A stretch of DNA of 64,000 bases from the NCBI RefSeq assembly GCF_028554725.1, contig NC_071671.1:2081001-2145000 (forward strand), written 5' to 3'. Origin of the DNA: Zeugodacus cucurbitae (lineage: Eukaryota; Arthropoda; Insecta; Diptera; Tephritidae). A model generated the notes under the pieces. That model ran no database searches. It had not been told where the DNA came from and worked only from the letters and a program-made list of their open reading frames with translations. Below are positions 35,307 through 45,708 of the stretch, piece after piece. A program made the translations under genes and the position numbers. Position 1 is the stretch's first letter. Every line of letters starts with the position of its first letter.

Positions 35307-38300
35307 CTGAAAGCAGAGATAACCAATTATTCATTATCGCATCGATGAGGTCTTGTGCTGCCGCGTCAATCCCAGCGCCGAGGTCGGCGCGCACAGCGTT
35401 GCCATTAACAGCCAGGCCTCCGCCGCCGCCGCCACCGCCGGCACCACTGCCGCCGATCACACGGCCTGCAACAGCGCGTGTGTTGCGATGGGTGCGTAAC
35501 GCACCACTTCTGCCTGCGGCCGCTGCTGCTGTAGCTGGTGCTAGTCGCGCGCTGCGTGCACCGCCAGCGGCACTGGGACGTGGCGCAGCATGACCATTGC
35601 CTCCGCGACCGATCATTACACCGACGCCGCCATTGCCACTGGCGGCTGCGGGCAACAACGCTGAGCTCCGTAAGCTCACGATGATCTCTTCACCACCGCC
35701 GCCGCTACCGCTGCCGCCGTTGTGTCGCCGACTTGCGTCGATGTCGATATTGATTTCGCGTATGCGTCCAAAACGACGAATATGATCACCGGCACGACGA
35801 TTGTTAGCTGCGTCGGCGTTATCGTCATCGTCGTTCTGGTTGCGGGCGAGGACAAGGCCAAAGCCAAGGCCACCTCGGCCTGCACCGCCTCCACCACCTC
35901 CACCACCACCATCACCATCATCATCATCAATATCAATATTTATAATGGCGTTATTGTCGTCGTCGTCATAGTCGCCGACGTCGGCATGCGCCGCATCGCG
36001 TTCGTTGCTATTGCTGGCGTCATTGCCGGCGCCGACACCTATGCAAGACGCGTCGCCGTGACGCACCTCTTCTTGATTCTCGATCTTCTTCATGCCCACG
36101 GCATAGATTTTGACGAACGTCTCCGGTCGCGAGTCGTACGACGGTTGGTTCTCCACCAGCGCAATCAGACTGCCATTATCACTTATGCTCATGTCGTAGA
36201 TGCCGCGTCGCACATCTATCGTCGATATAGAGGAGTAGTCGTACGCGTCCAGCACCTTGAAACTTGTCTCACAGGCGGGCAACTCCTCCAGCATCGCGTC
36301 GATCCGCTCGTCAGACGCCTCCGCGTTGTAGCTGTAGATGACGCGCATGGGCGAGAACTTCAGGAAACACTGGTCCAGCACTGGCACCGTCTGCAGCAGA
36401 TGGAATGTACGCAGATCCCAGACTTCGGTGTTCGAAATAATCTGCAATGCAAAGTGGTTAGTGAGACAAATGTAAACCGAATCGGTTCGAAATTGCGGCA
36501 CAGTACCTCCAAACCATTCGGATGGAATACCCCGGAGAGGCATTGGTTCAGCTTGTCGAACTTGTGTATCTCCTTGCCGGAACGTACATCCCATAAAACA
36601 CCATCTGAAAGCCGAGACAGCAGTTAGTATTTGAGGCGAAATTGTAGCGTGACGAAAAGCTTACCTGAGAGTATGAGCTCGTCGGTGGGACAGAAGGTGG
36701 CGCGATTCTTCACATACTGGTTGCTAAGCGTTGGCGTGAAGGTGGAAATCTTATTCCCTGTAGTTATGTCATAAATGATGGCGCACTGCAGCGAAAATAA
36801 AAAAAATATTATTCAAAAAAGAGAAGAGAGAGAAAAAAGAATACTTCGAATTCACGAACTCACATCATTTTGCGTGCCGAGCACTTTGTCCTGCGTCAGA
36901 TTGTTGAATTCGCAATAGTAGTCGTCGGCAAAGCTGAGTTTCGTCGCGAACTCGTTATGTTGTATGGACCAGAGCACACTGAGCGGTGAACGCCACGAGC
37001 ACGATGTCAACACCAGGTCGCCGACGCGGTTCGAAATGATGGAGTCGACCACATAACTGTGGCAGACGGACGAGAAGACCTCTGTGCCGGTGGAGAGATT
37101 GAAGGCTTTCACCTCGCCGCGATGGGTGCCGACGAGCAGCAGTTTGGAGGGCGATACAATCTCACACGTGGAGAACTGCAGCGAGGGGAAGTCGTTGGAG
37201 CGCACCGAACGCCAAGGCGCGAAGTTCGAATGCACGTAGCGACGATCCAGACGCGCTGTATTGTAACCGGCTTGAGCTTTGAAAATGCGCGCTGTCAAAT
37301 TCAGATTGTCGCCCGAGCGGTTGGGCTTGGGATCCGGGCACTTGTGTGGCGTAAACAAGTCGAATTGTGGACATGTGGTCATCGGGTTGTTGCACAAGGC
37401 ATGCTGGTTCGTGAGATACTCCGTGACGATAGTGCCCAGCGTGATGCCCGTCTGGTTGCCGTGCTGCAGCGGCGGCGAACCGCTCTCCGAACGCACATCC
37501 TCTGGCAGTGAGGAGATTTGCTTCTGCAACGAACGCTGCGCATTCGCATTCGCAATGGCCAATGCACTGGCGCTGGCGCTGTTGCTCGTTATCTTCTCCG
37601 ACTTCTTCACCAACTTGATGGGCGTCACCGCGCTATTGCTGCTGCTCGGCAGCTCGTCCAACGTCATGCTGCTGTTGAGCTGTTCGCTCGTTGACGTGTT
37701 CGCTAGGCTCTGTATGGCATTGTTGACGTCCTGCATGCGGCTGCGCAGTCGTTGGCGCACCGACGATGAAGGCAGCACTTTGTAGTCGAACGGCGATTGA
37801 TGGAAGTTCTTCGCCGTGTTCGCGAAGGTCTGCGGCAGCCCCGCCTCCTTCTGCAACATTTGCGCCGTCTGCATCAGACCCTTCGATTCCAAATGGTCGT
37901 GTATGAGTTGGTAAAGCTGCTGCTCGTTATACTGGATCTTCGTTTGCGCGATCACATTGGCTTTGTGTATGTTCGCGAGCGACGGGTCCATTTTGTTGGA
38001 TATGGGTTTTGTCTTGCCCGAAACGCGTTCCACCAGCTCAATGGCGTACTTCTGAAACAAGACGTGCTCGGCGCGTTTCTCCTGCAATATGGGATCGCGC
38101 ATCAGTGTCTGTATTTGTCCATTTGAAAATAGCGTTAGCTTGCCGACGATTTGACCCACGCGCTCGGAGCGCGCCAAACCGGCCAAAGCGCGACAGGCCA
38201 TGCCACGTATACAGTCCGCATCGGTGATTGGCGCTTTGATTTGCATCAACGAGAGCAATATGATTATGCCGTTATTGGAGCACACCGACTCCCACACCTT

Positions 38301-41300
38301 CTCGATTAGCTCTTCACAATAGCGATTCGCCGGCTTGTTGCGCTTCGACGAATTAATGCCTTTCGCCGCGTTATTTGGCTCTTTCTGCAAGGAAAAAAAA
38401 AGAAGTTAGAAATGCGGCTGCAAATAGGTGACTCTAACTAAGCATACCTTGGATGAGTGGAACACCTTCAGCGCTGTATTTGGTTCCTTCTGCAAAGCAC
38501 AAACAAGATTATTAGGAGATAATTTTTACTTCGTAGACCTAAACTTACACGCGACAGCGGTGCACAGACGCAGTGCACCAACACAGCCAACGCTGATTTT
38601 TGCACATCCGCATCAGCGGTGATGTCGCCCGAAGCAGCGGCCAAAATGAAGTAAATGCCTGAGGCCCCAGCGCTATCTGGCACATCTAAGCGCTCGCAGT
38701 AAACCTGGAATACGCGCGGTATCACGCAGCATATGGACAACACATCCAAGGCGGAGCGCACTATTTCCGATCTTTAATGAGAAATATTGAAATTTGTAAG
38801 CTCGAAGACTTTAGAAATAACATAAAGACCTACCTCACGTTGTTGTTCCAGTCGTAGGAGAGCGCTATGATTTTCAAAAGCAGCGTTATGCCGCTCACTT
38901 TCAATAGCTTGTCCACAGGCGCCCAATGCGCGCGCACCGATGTGTTCTCCTGCAAGGTGCGCACCTGTTCGCTGATCTGCTCCAAATTCAGTTTCGCCGC
39001 TTTGGTGATAATATGCTGCGAGAATTCAGTGGAGAATAAGCATTGCTGACGCATGAAGTTGTTGTACTTGTAGAACAAATGGCTCTCCATGTAGCGTTTG
39101 AGCGCGACACACACATGTCGCACCAATTGACGTGAGGCGCACTCCAAATCGTCGTTAATGGGGTTCTCATCGTCATCGTTGTTTGATGGATTCAAAATTT
39201 TAAGTATCGAAATCTAATAAAAAAAAAACAAAAAATCATATCAAAAACCCGTTAGTGCAACAATATACCGTAGAAAACATACCACATTGTAGAGTTTGCG
39301 CAGCCCGTCTTGTGCATCGAATTCGTCCAAAATCACTTTGAATTGAAAACTCAAGCCAAAGAACATGGTCGCATGGCAAACGCCCGAATCGTAAGAGCGT
39401 TCCATTAGCCAAAGCGCGTAGTGCACCAGCTCGGCAATCACATTTCGCGGCATGCTGCAAATGCGTTCCATGGCCTCTTCACAGTAGGCGAGGTAGTAGA
39501 GTGTTATCGAAACGCCGGTGGCTGCGATGCTGGGACGCGGCACTTTAAGCAGCAACTAGAATTTATACAGTTAATTAATAACTGTAAATATTGTAAAGAA
39601 GAAGAAGAAGAAGAAGAAACCCATTTACCTCCAATCCGCCGTGCGCTATGAATTCCAAAGCGAACTTTTTGTGACACAGCAGTGAAGCGAGATATTTGAG
39701 CGCCTCAAATGCCAGACATGTGTCACGCCTATCCAAGTTCTCTAAATAGCCGAACACCAATTGCATAGCACGATGTTCGAAAACGAGCCCTAAGTAGTCC
39801 TGATGGTTGCCGAGTGATGTTAAATACCGTAACATTAGCGTTTGGCTCGACTCAGCGGTGGGCGGATGTAAGGGTATGTACATTTTTTTGTAGTAACGCG
39901 AGCCACTGCCTTGTGGGAAGGCATCACGACTGTTCTCCATCAAAGTCGATATGTTCGAATTCGAAACATGTGTGTCCAACAATGTGCTCTTCGTAGATTG
40001 CGATGTTGTTGCTTTGTCATCCTCATCCAATTGTGGTGACGATACATACATACCATCAGCCGTAATCCAAGAGGGCAGTGATTGTTCAAGTGAAGATATC
40101 GGTGATATTATCGGTGAACTTGTTTCGGATATTGGTAATATGGGAAGTGTTGGCATACAGTCACCGATAGTCTTGTAGATTGCTTGTAACATATGCAGAC
40201 GCTTTAGCATTTTTGGTATAAGGCGTACGTTGTGCTCCTTGAATGACACTGCTATTTCGGTTACTTCCATAGCGGCACCAAGGAGACCCGTCGCGTAACT
40301 TTGTAACGGCTCAATACTATCTTCGGCCCAACCGAAAATTCTATGAATCAGATGTTCGAATTCCCCTTGGAATACTGCAGATGTCTCCAAACCAGGTGCG
40401 ATTATTAATATTAACCGGCATGATAATATATTGAGTTCCAAGGAACTTTTTTGTATATTTTGGCGAGTAAAGAAATTATCACGCAGATAGTCACTCAACA
40501 GCTAAAATTCATAAAGTTAATTAGTAAATAAATTTTGTAAATATTAAATATTTTTTTAAGTTACCTTACTCATGAATACATCCTTGCGGAAAAGCTGTTT
40601 TAAAAGCAAACCAAATTGGCACTTGGGATCTGTACGATACGGATGGCGATCCTCAAATGGATCGTGATCTTTACGCATATAGATTTCTTTTTCCTTTTCG
40701 AAGATTTCGGCCAGTCTGAATGTAGAGATTTTAATTATCAATTTCTGTGTTTAATTTCAATAAATTATAAAAAAAAAATTGTTATATACATAGCCAAAGC
40801 CGCAATTAAATAAAAAGCACGCTTCTTTAAGTAGAAAACTATTTTTAGATTTTTTAATCACTCATTTCGACACAACACTAAGTAAATAACAAAAAAGTAA
40901 AAAACAAAAAAAAAACTAGAAAAACAACAACAATTAACCAAAGCACGCTTTTTGTGCTTCGATCAACATTACTTTTGCAAGCAATAAAAAACCTGTTTGC
41001 GTGCATAAACGCAGACGACGAACAAACCTAGAGGTATGTTTGTATGAGCGCTGTCATTTACCTTTTTAACACTGGCACTGGATCGAATCCGGAACGTGTA
41101 TGTCGCGTTTCCCAAATTAGCAATACTTGCGACATGTCTTTACTATCGAAATTTTCATCTTCGAAACCATAAAATGGATCCGCCTCTGCAGCAGCGCCAT
41201 CTCCACCCTCTTCATTTTCTGCTGCTTCCTCATTTTCCGCTACTTCTTCATTTTCAGCATCTTCATTAGCATCGTCGTGGCCATTGGACTCACCCTCCTC

Positions 41301-41531
41301 AGCATCGTTCATCTCCGCATCTGTTCCTGCATTTGGTTCTTCTGCTTGTGGTTGACCATCATCTGGATTATTGGCACCAACATCACCATTCGTATCCTGA
41401 TTTTGCGTCGTAGACCCTGTTGCAAGCGCTATTGATTCCGCTGTTGATGTTGTTGGCTGAATTTCTTCTGCATCACGCATTTCCGCATCACCTTGTTGAT
41501 GCTCAACTGGCTCTAAGTTATTGGGCGGCAT
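34904..41531 (-). CDS. mahj: DCAF1 / VprBP (mahjong), CRL4 substrate receptor
   Basis: Coding exons in gene order are 41531-41062, 40715-40565, 40501-39629, 39555-39283, 39213-38834, 38771-38549, 38489-38448, 38384-36864, 36785-36665, 36604-36507, 36441-36067, 35306-35249 and 35175-34904, all GT-AG and phase-consistent, giving 1618 aa (human DCAF1 has 1507). The order is an acidic N-terminus, an armadillo-like half, LisH (LYQLIHDHLESKGL, about 957-990), WD40 blades with two WDxR motifs (WDVR and WDLR) that contact DDB1, and an acidic tail. The family recruits substrates to the CUL4-DDB1 ubiquitin ligase in the nucleus, and fly Mahjong binds Lgl in cell competition. It shares an 800 bp divergent upstream region with TEX261. 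Oddities are a duplicated KEPN exon start and an open 3' intron, listed separately. Confidence 0.93.
35299..36066 (-). CDS. mahj: DCAF1: open 3' intron, possible retained-intron C-terminus
   Basis: The donor GAG|GTGCGT at 36066 and the acceptor at 35307 would remove 760 bases in phase 0. If not spliced, the frame of the preceding exon stays open for 255 more codons to a TGA at 35301-35299, which overlaps the acceptor region and the start of the next exon. The encoded tail is Asp/Asn-rich, then Gly/Ala/Arg-rich, with less repetitive islands such as IRRFGRIREINIDID, EEIIVSLRSSALLP and AAQDLIDAIMNNWLSLL. It would replace the acidic tail and give a 1764 aa isoform. Confidence 0.45.
   Translation of the reverse strand: MRHGDASCIGVGAGNDASNSNERDAAHADVGDYDDDDNNAIINIDIDDDDGDGGGGGGGGGAGRGGLGFGLVLARNQNDDDDNADAANNRRAGDHIRRFGRIREINIDIDASRRHNGGSGSGGGGEEIIVSLRSSALLPAAASGNGGVGVMIGRGGNGHAAPRPSAAGGARSARLAPATAAAAAGRSGALRTHRNTRAVAGRVIGGSGAGGGGGGGGLAVNGNAVRADLGAGIDAAAQDLIDAIMNNWLSLLSGR
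36067..36785 (-). CDS. mahj: DCAF1: three WD40 exons with both WDxR motifs
   Basis: Exons 36785-36665, 36604-36507 and 36441-36067. The first encodes CAIIYDITTGNKISTF and TFCPTDELILS. The second encodes DGVLWDVRSGKEIHKF. The third encodes NTEVWDLRTFHLLQTVP and the highly conserved IYDMSISDNGSLIALVENQ followed by SYDSRPETFVKIYAVG. WDVR and WDLR are the two DDB1-contact motifs of DCAF1. Introns are 60-80 bases. Confidence 0.9.
36864..38384 (-). CDS. mahj: DCAF1: large exon with LisH and first WD blades
   Basis: A 507-codon exon, phase 0 at both edges. It opens with KEPNNAAKGINSSK, then the end of the armadillo-like region (TDADCIRGMACRALAGLARS, QTLMRDPILQEKRAEH), the LisH dimerisation motif, a variable Ser/Ala linker, and the start of the beta-propeller (RYVHSNFAPWRSVRSNDFP, LLVGTHRGEVKAFNLSTG). 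Confidence 0.92.
38448..38489 (-). CDS. mahj: DCAF1: 42-base mini-exon duplicating the next exon's start
   Basis: Acceptor TTTGCAG and donor GTATGC bound exactly 14 codons, KEPNTALKVFHSSK. The next exon begins KEPNNAAKGINSSK: 9 of 14 residues are identical and the nucleotide sequences are visibly related. Both edges are phase 0, so the mini-exon can be included or skipped without a frame change. Confidence 0.7.
38549..41531 (-). CDS. mahj: DCAF1: N-terminal acidic and armadillo-like exons
   Basis: Six exons (41531-41062, 40715-40565, 40501-39629, 39555-39283, 39213-38834, 38771-38549). The first encodes an Asn/Asp/Glu-rich leader with a repeated AENEE unit, then DPFYGFEDENFDSKDMSQVL. The following exons encode RKDHDPFEDRHPYRTDP and helical, armadillo-like sequence with many conserved DCAF1 stretches, for example LLEEL-type helices, LVHYALWLMERSYDSG and KYNNFMRQQCLFSTEFSQ. 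All splice sites are canonical. Confidence 0.9.
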
Positions 41532-42332
41532 TTAATGCCAAAACTTTATATTTTGTACAAATCTAGTCCTAACCTAACAAAACTTTTCCACACGGCCAAG
41601 CAAAGAACGGAATTTTTCCTTTCTTTTAAGTTCGCGTGTACAAATTATCGTTGTTGTTGTTGCTGTAATCACCCCTTTCAATTTTTTGCGAAATTGGTAT
41701 TCAGTACTATTCAAGGTTAAAACTCGTTCTTAATTCGACCGATAACTTCTGCACACTTCTGTTTATAAACAAATGTTTTTCTTAATATGCACTTATTTTT
41801 GGTAATTAAATAAAGAAACAAAAATTGTAAAACTATGTTTAAATTTGTGTTTCACATAAAAGAAATTCCACTGAACTAAGCAGAAGGAAAATGCACGCGC
41901 TTTTTTCGCTGCTGTCAAATCGGTACTGCGACAATGCTGCCACACCAGCTGGAGAACTCATTTAGTGTTATAAACAAATTATAGAATTAAACATATTCCA
42001 AATGTTCTAACACAACATTTATCAATGGGGAATCATCAGAAATTTACATTTAAAAATTTAGGACGTTTAGTAATCCCGAGTTGTCTTACTTTTTATAAGA
42101 AATTGTATTATTTTCGAAAATGGCACCCCTTCAAGCTTTTTCAAATCTTCTTTACGCCTATCCGTGATTGATGTTGAGTGAAACAGCTGATCCACAAACA
42201 ATCAGAAAATAGGCGGGTGGGTGACGTTTATCTTTGCATTGTTTTCCTAATAAACAAAATTTCCAATTTCTCGAAAAGTATCAACTGTATAGAATAATAA
42301 ATAAAAACACACACTGTTGAGTTAAATACAAA
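41532..42332. promoter_or_regulatory. Divergent upstream region of DCAF1 and TEX261
   Basis: About 800 bp between two start codons facing away from each other, so both 5' UTRs and both core promoters must lie here. An E-box-like CAGCTG occurs at about 42184. I found no clear TATA box or TCAGT initiator, which fits broadly expressed genes. Confidence 0.5.
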
Positions 42333-43102
42333 ATGTCTTTTTTGTATATACTGAGTTGGATATCGACGGCAATACACATTGTTTTCATCACAATATCGAT
42401 TGGTGCGTAAGCATTAATGTTTTTTATGCAATGGCTAATTATATATTTCTTACAGCGGCGGGTTTATACTATGTCGCCGAATTGGTGGAGGAGTACACAC
42501 AAACTGCCCGCAAGCTAATCACCATGATGATTAGTGCAACGGTATTTGTGTACATATTGTTTATGTTCTTTGACAATTTACCGTGGAAGATGATAATATG
42601 TGGGCTTATAGCGCAAATATTCCACGGACTAATCATGAGCAATTTCCCATTTGTACGATTCCTGTCATTTCCTTTTATTGCGGCAGTTGTATTCCTGATT
42701 ATTAATCATATGTTGGCCTTCCAGCATTTCATAAGCTTCTACTACCCCTTCGTTGAAGTAAGCGGCGAAGATATAATTTTCTTTTGTGGACAATTTAATG
42801 ATTCTTGTTTGTTTTTAGGTTTTAGCATATTTCACAATATGTCTGTGGTTGGTGCCATTTTCACTATTTGTGTCATTAAGTGCAAACGACAATGTGCTGC
42901 CGACGACGGTTAATGACAGTATGGGTAGGTTGTGTAAACATAAGTATTGCTGTAAAATACTGACCGAATATTTAATATAATAATAGGCAGTCAAGATGTG
43001 GTTACGAATTACTTCAGTCGTGGGAAGAAACAAGGGCTGCTATCGCTTTTCAACTACGCAAAAGACAGTTTATTACCCACAAGAAATAAGAAATCTTTTT
43101 GA
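42333..43102 (+). CDS. TEX261: TEX261 / Svp26 family, ER-exit cargo adaptor
   Basis: Exons 42333-42402, 42456-42757, 42819-42924 and 42987-43102 join with consistent phases to 197 aa, matching the family length of about 196. The protein starts MSFLYILSWISTAIHIVF, a first membrane segment, followed by GLYYVAELVEEYT, a conserved cytosolic stretch. Further hydrophobic segments include TVFVYILFMF, IICGLIAQIF, FLSFPFIAAVVFLI and AYFTICLWLVPFSLFV. The tail (SRGKKQGLLSLFNYAKDSLLP) is hydrophilic and basic. The family links COPII coats to membrane cargo leaving the ER, including Golgi glycosyltransferases in yeast (established). Introns are 53-62 bases. The gene is divergent from DCAF1 and convergent with Rpi. 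Confidence 0.92.
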
Positions 43103-43232
43103 GAATTTCCTTCACTTAAACACAAATATTTTTAATGTACATAGGTAAATTCTTGAAAATGTGGACTGTAACCAAAACATTTTTTGTTAAGGTGGAAAAG
43201 CTTGGTAATTGAATAATTTATTATATTTGCTA

Positions 43233-43395
43233 AATAAAAAGAAATTATAGAATTTACACTGAAACTTTATTTTATTTTCACGTGTGTGTCAAGTAGGGTA
43301 AAAAATGTAGGAACATAAAAATTTAAAAAACTAAGAGTACATACTTAATATCGTAAAAATTCGCATTATCTATCCTGAGTGTTGAACGTTTTATT
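43233..43395. terminator. Poly(A) signals of the convergent TEX261 and Rpi genes
   Basis: AATAAA at 43233-43238 on the + strand, 131 bases after the TEX261 stop. On the minus strand AATAAA is read from TTTATT at 43390-43395, only 16 bases past the Rpi stop, and a second lies near 43268. The 3' ends of the two genes probably overlap or nearly touch. Confidence 0.6.
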
Positions 43396-43411
43396 TGCCC
43401 CATTTAGTAAC

Positions 43412-44251
43412 TTATTTGTCCTGTGTCTTAACGCTACCATCATTCATACCGAAATAAGCTTTTGTTGCCATATTCACAAATAAACCCGTTTCAACAACGC
43501 CGGGAATTTGTAGCAGTTCGTTGTTAACCTTTGCCCAGTCACAGTCGCAGTTTTGTTTGAAGTGCCAGTCGAGTATGAAATTGCCATTATCGGTTACGCA
43601 AGGTCCAGCCTTAGCTACTGCCATGCGTAGTTTAAGCTCTCCACCATATTTAGCAGCAATGCGTTCTCTAATCGGTACATAAGCCATTGGCACCACCTCA
43701 ATGGGTATACCCTTCTTGTACTGATCGCCCAAATGTTCCGAATTTTTCGTATAATCTGCAATTATTATCAACTTCTCTGCGCATGATGCCACTATCTTTT
43801 CCTGCAGTAGACAACCGCCGCCACCTTTTATGAGTACCATCTGCCGATCCACTTCGTCGGCGCCATCGATTGCCACTGCCAGTTTAGGATTGCGATCAAG
43901 ATCGCCGAGTATCAAGTTGTTCTCCACAATTAGCTGACGTGCTTGAAAGCTGGTTGGCACACATATGACCTCTAAACCTTCATTTCGCACACGTTCAGCC
44001 AGGCGCTCCACAGCAAATACTACTGTGGAACCACTTCCAATACCTACGACTGTGTTTGTCTTCACCCATTCGTCGACGGCGCGATGTGCAGCAATACGTT
44101 TTGCTTCGTTCAATGACATATTTGTAGGAGTTACGGTGGACGTTTGCGGGATTGTTTTAGAGCAGCTGCTTAATGATTTTCTGCTGAATTTGTGGAAATT
44201 ACAATTGTAGTCAGCTATTTTCAGTAAACGTAACACTGGCGTTCTTGTCAT
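43412..44251 (-). CDS. Rpi: Ribose-5-phosphate isomerase A
   Basis: A single-exon frame of 279 aa. The enzyme interconverts ribose 5-phosphate and ribulose 5-phosphate in the non-oxidative pentose phosphate pathway. Family landmarks are present in order: VGIGSGSTV at about 69-77 (phosphate loop), PTSFQARQL, AIDGADEVD at about 128-136 (two catalytic-site aspartates), KGGGGCLLQEKI at about 142-153 with the presumed catalytic Glu151, and ADYTKNSEHLG. The conserved core starts at Met45 (44119), where MSLNEAKRIAAHRAVDEWV begins. The 44 residues before it are basic and Ser/Thr-rich with only one acidic residue, as in a mitochondrial presequence or an untranslated leader. Translation may start at either methionine. 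Confidence 0.95.
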   Translation of the reverse strand: MTRTPVLRLLKIADYNCNFHKFSRKSLSSCSKTIPQTSTVTPTNMSLNEAKRIAAHRAVDEWVKTNTVVGIGSGSTVVFAVERLAERVRNEGLEVICVPTSFQARQLIVENNLILGDLDRNPKLAVAIDGADEVDRQMVLIKGGGGCLLQEKIVASCAEKLIIIADYTKNSEHLGDQYKKGIPIEVVPMAYVPIRERIAAKYGGELKLRMAVAKAGPCVTDNGNFILDWHFKQNCDCDWAKVNNELLQIPGVVETGLFVNMATKAYFGMNDGSVKTQDK

Positions 44252-44848
44252 GTGCTGGCGTTAAATGCAATGCAATTAATATTGTTAACTATTAGCAACA
44301 GCTGCCGTACGAGTATAAACTTTAGAAATACGTAACCAAAACAGTTTATTAAATACCCCCAAATGAACTTGGAATTCTTATCAATTTCTGTATTCCTTTT
44401 TACCACCTTTTCGCTTTTTTACGCTGCGAACGTCACTTGTTTCGCACGTGTCTGCTGAGCTGTGTTTATTTTGTTTAGTGGATTTCAGAGTTCTCGCCGT
44501 TGTTTTGAAAAAACTTAAAATTTTAAAATTGAATTGTTTTTAATTAATGAGTTTATTTATACATTTGTTTATATACAGATACGTTTCAAACGGCGTTTAG
44601 TTAAATAGTGGTTAAAGAGTGTCGGAGTTAGTCATAGCACGCAGTGGTGTAATAAAAGTAAGGCTGACGTTTCATAAATTCACCTCAGCTATAATTGCTT
44701 TGACAGGATGACCTTGTGTTGTTTGATGCTTTTCGAAGGTCATAACGAGGTATCCAGGGGATTTATAATGAACAATCTTGAACCATGTTGAAATTGAAGA
44801 GCTTTATTGAAAATATGACTCCTTATATTAAGCCATGTTTAATTCACC
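44252..44848. other. Rpi upstream region
   Basis: Contains CACGTG at 44445-44450, a perfect E-box about 195 bases upstream of the first Rpi start, and CAGCTG near 44302. No gene seen. Confidence 0.4.
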
Positions 44849-45070
44849 TCAGTTCAGATGTTTCACCATGGAAGTACAAGGGATAACACATCCTAAACAA
44901 ATATCTTCCAATCTATCTTTCGTTGTGTAAGTTTGAGAGCATAGAATATAGCATAATTTTATCAGAGGCCCCTCTTCCGTTCTGGTTCCAACGATCCCCG
45001 TTGAATGAGCTAGATCATTTGCTGACTCATTCCCGGCCATGTCTCTGTACTCACTTTGGAAGCTCGACAA
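44849..45070 (-). pseudogene. Non-LTR retrotransposon RNase H remnant
   Basis: The minus-strand frame reads SEYRDMAGNESANDLAHSTG near its start. This is the GNE.AD...A motif that closes the RNase H domain of several LINE clades. The rest of the frame (about 50 codons) is not recognisable and no reverse transcriptase is nearby. It is a short, old fragment. Confidence 0.5.
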
Positions 45071-45291
45071 AGATACTAGCCTGTTCTACTCACTTATATA
45101 GTCAATAATTATCCATGCACCTATGGATATATAATCGTCGTATCATCTACGACCGCAATAAAGTAAATTAAATATGCAGATGATTATGCTTTGTCAAATT
45201 TCGATGTTTCCATCGAAAGTAATTTGGAGCTCAACTGGTCGCATGGCAGCGCATCTTCCGTTAAGCTCCACATAGCTTTCTAAAAATATTG

Positions 45292-45708
45292 TTATTGTTC
45301 TTTACATCGAAGCGTATATGGAAGTTCTTCTTCGTTACTAAAAAAAATCGTTGATGTCATCAAAACACGATTTCCGAATAGGCAAATGCAACTAAAAATG
45401 GAACAAAAACACATATCAAAATAGACGATGGAACGAAAATAATCGAATTACCTCCCCGAATTGCGCTTGAGTAGTGCATAAGTAGTATATTTATTGTGTC
45501 GCAGCCGCCCACACATTTTGGCATATCCAAGCATTTCGTCAATAATGCCAATCAACCCGTTCGCCAACGCCACAGTAACGGCCATAACTTCGGCGACGGT
45601 TAACTGAGATAGTAACGCTGACGTAGGCGTTGTTGCTGGCGTGAGTGCTTTCTCCGTTACGTCATGTTGTGCTGTGGGAATGGGCGGCATATTGCGCCGT
45701 CTTCTCAT
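45292..45708 (-). CDS. Possible small two-exon gene, 118 aa, unknown
   Basis: Exon 1 (45708-45452) starts at an ATG with an in-frame TGA upstream and encodes MRRRRNMPPIPTAQHDVTEK, a Thr/Pro stretch, then VAEVMAVTVALANGLIGIID and LRHNKYTTYALLKRNSG. A donor GGGAG|GTAATT and an acceptor CCATTTTTAG bound a 60-base intron, the typical fly size. Exon 2 (45391-45292) continues in phase for 32 codons to TAA. I do not recognise the product. The middle is mildly hydrophobic, perhaps one amphipathic or membrane helix. The region is rich in transposon debris, so a chance open frame remains possible. Confidence 0.35.

Noticed and set aside
35722..36627. 301-codon + strand open frame
   Set aside because: It is antisense to DCAF1 exons and to the Asp/Gly-codon-rich intron. 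Repeated GAY/GGN triplets keep the opposite strand open. There is no independent support.
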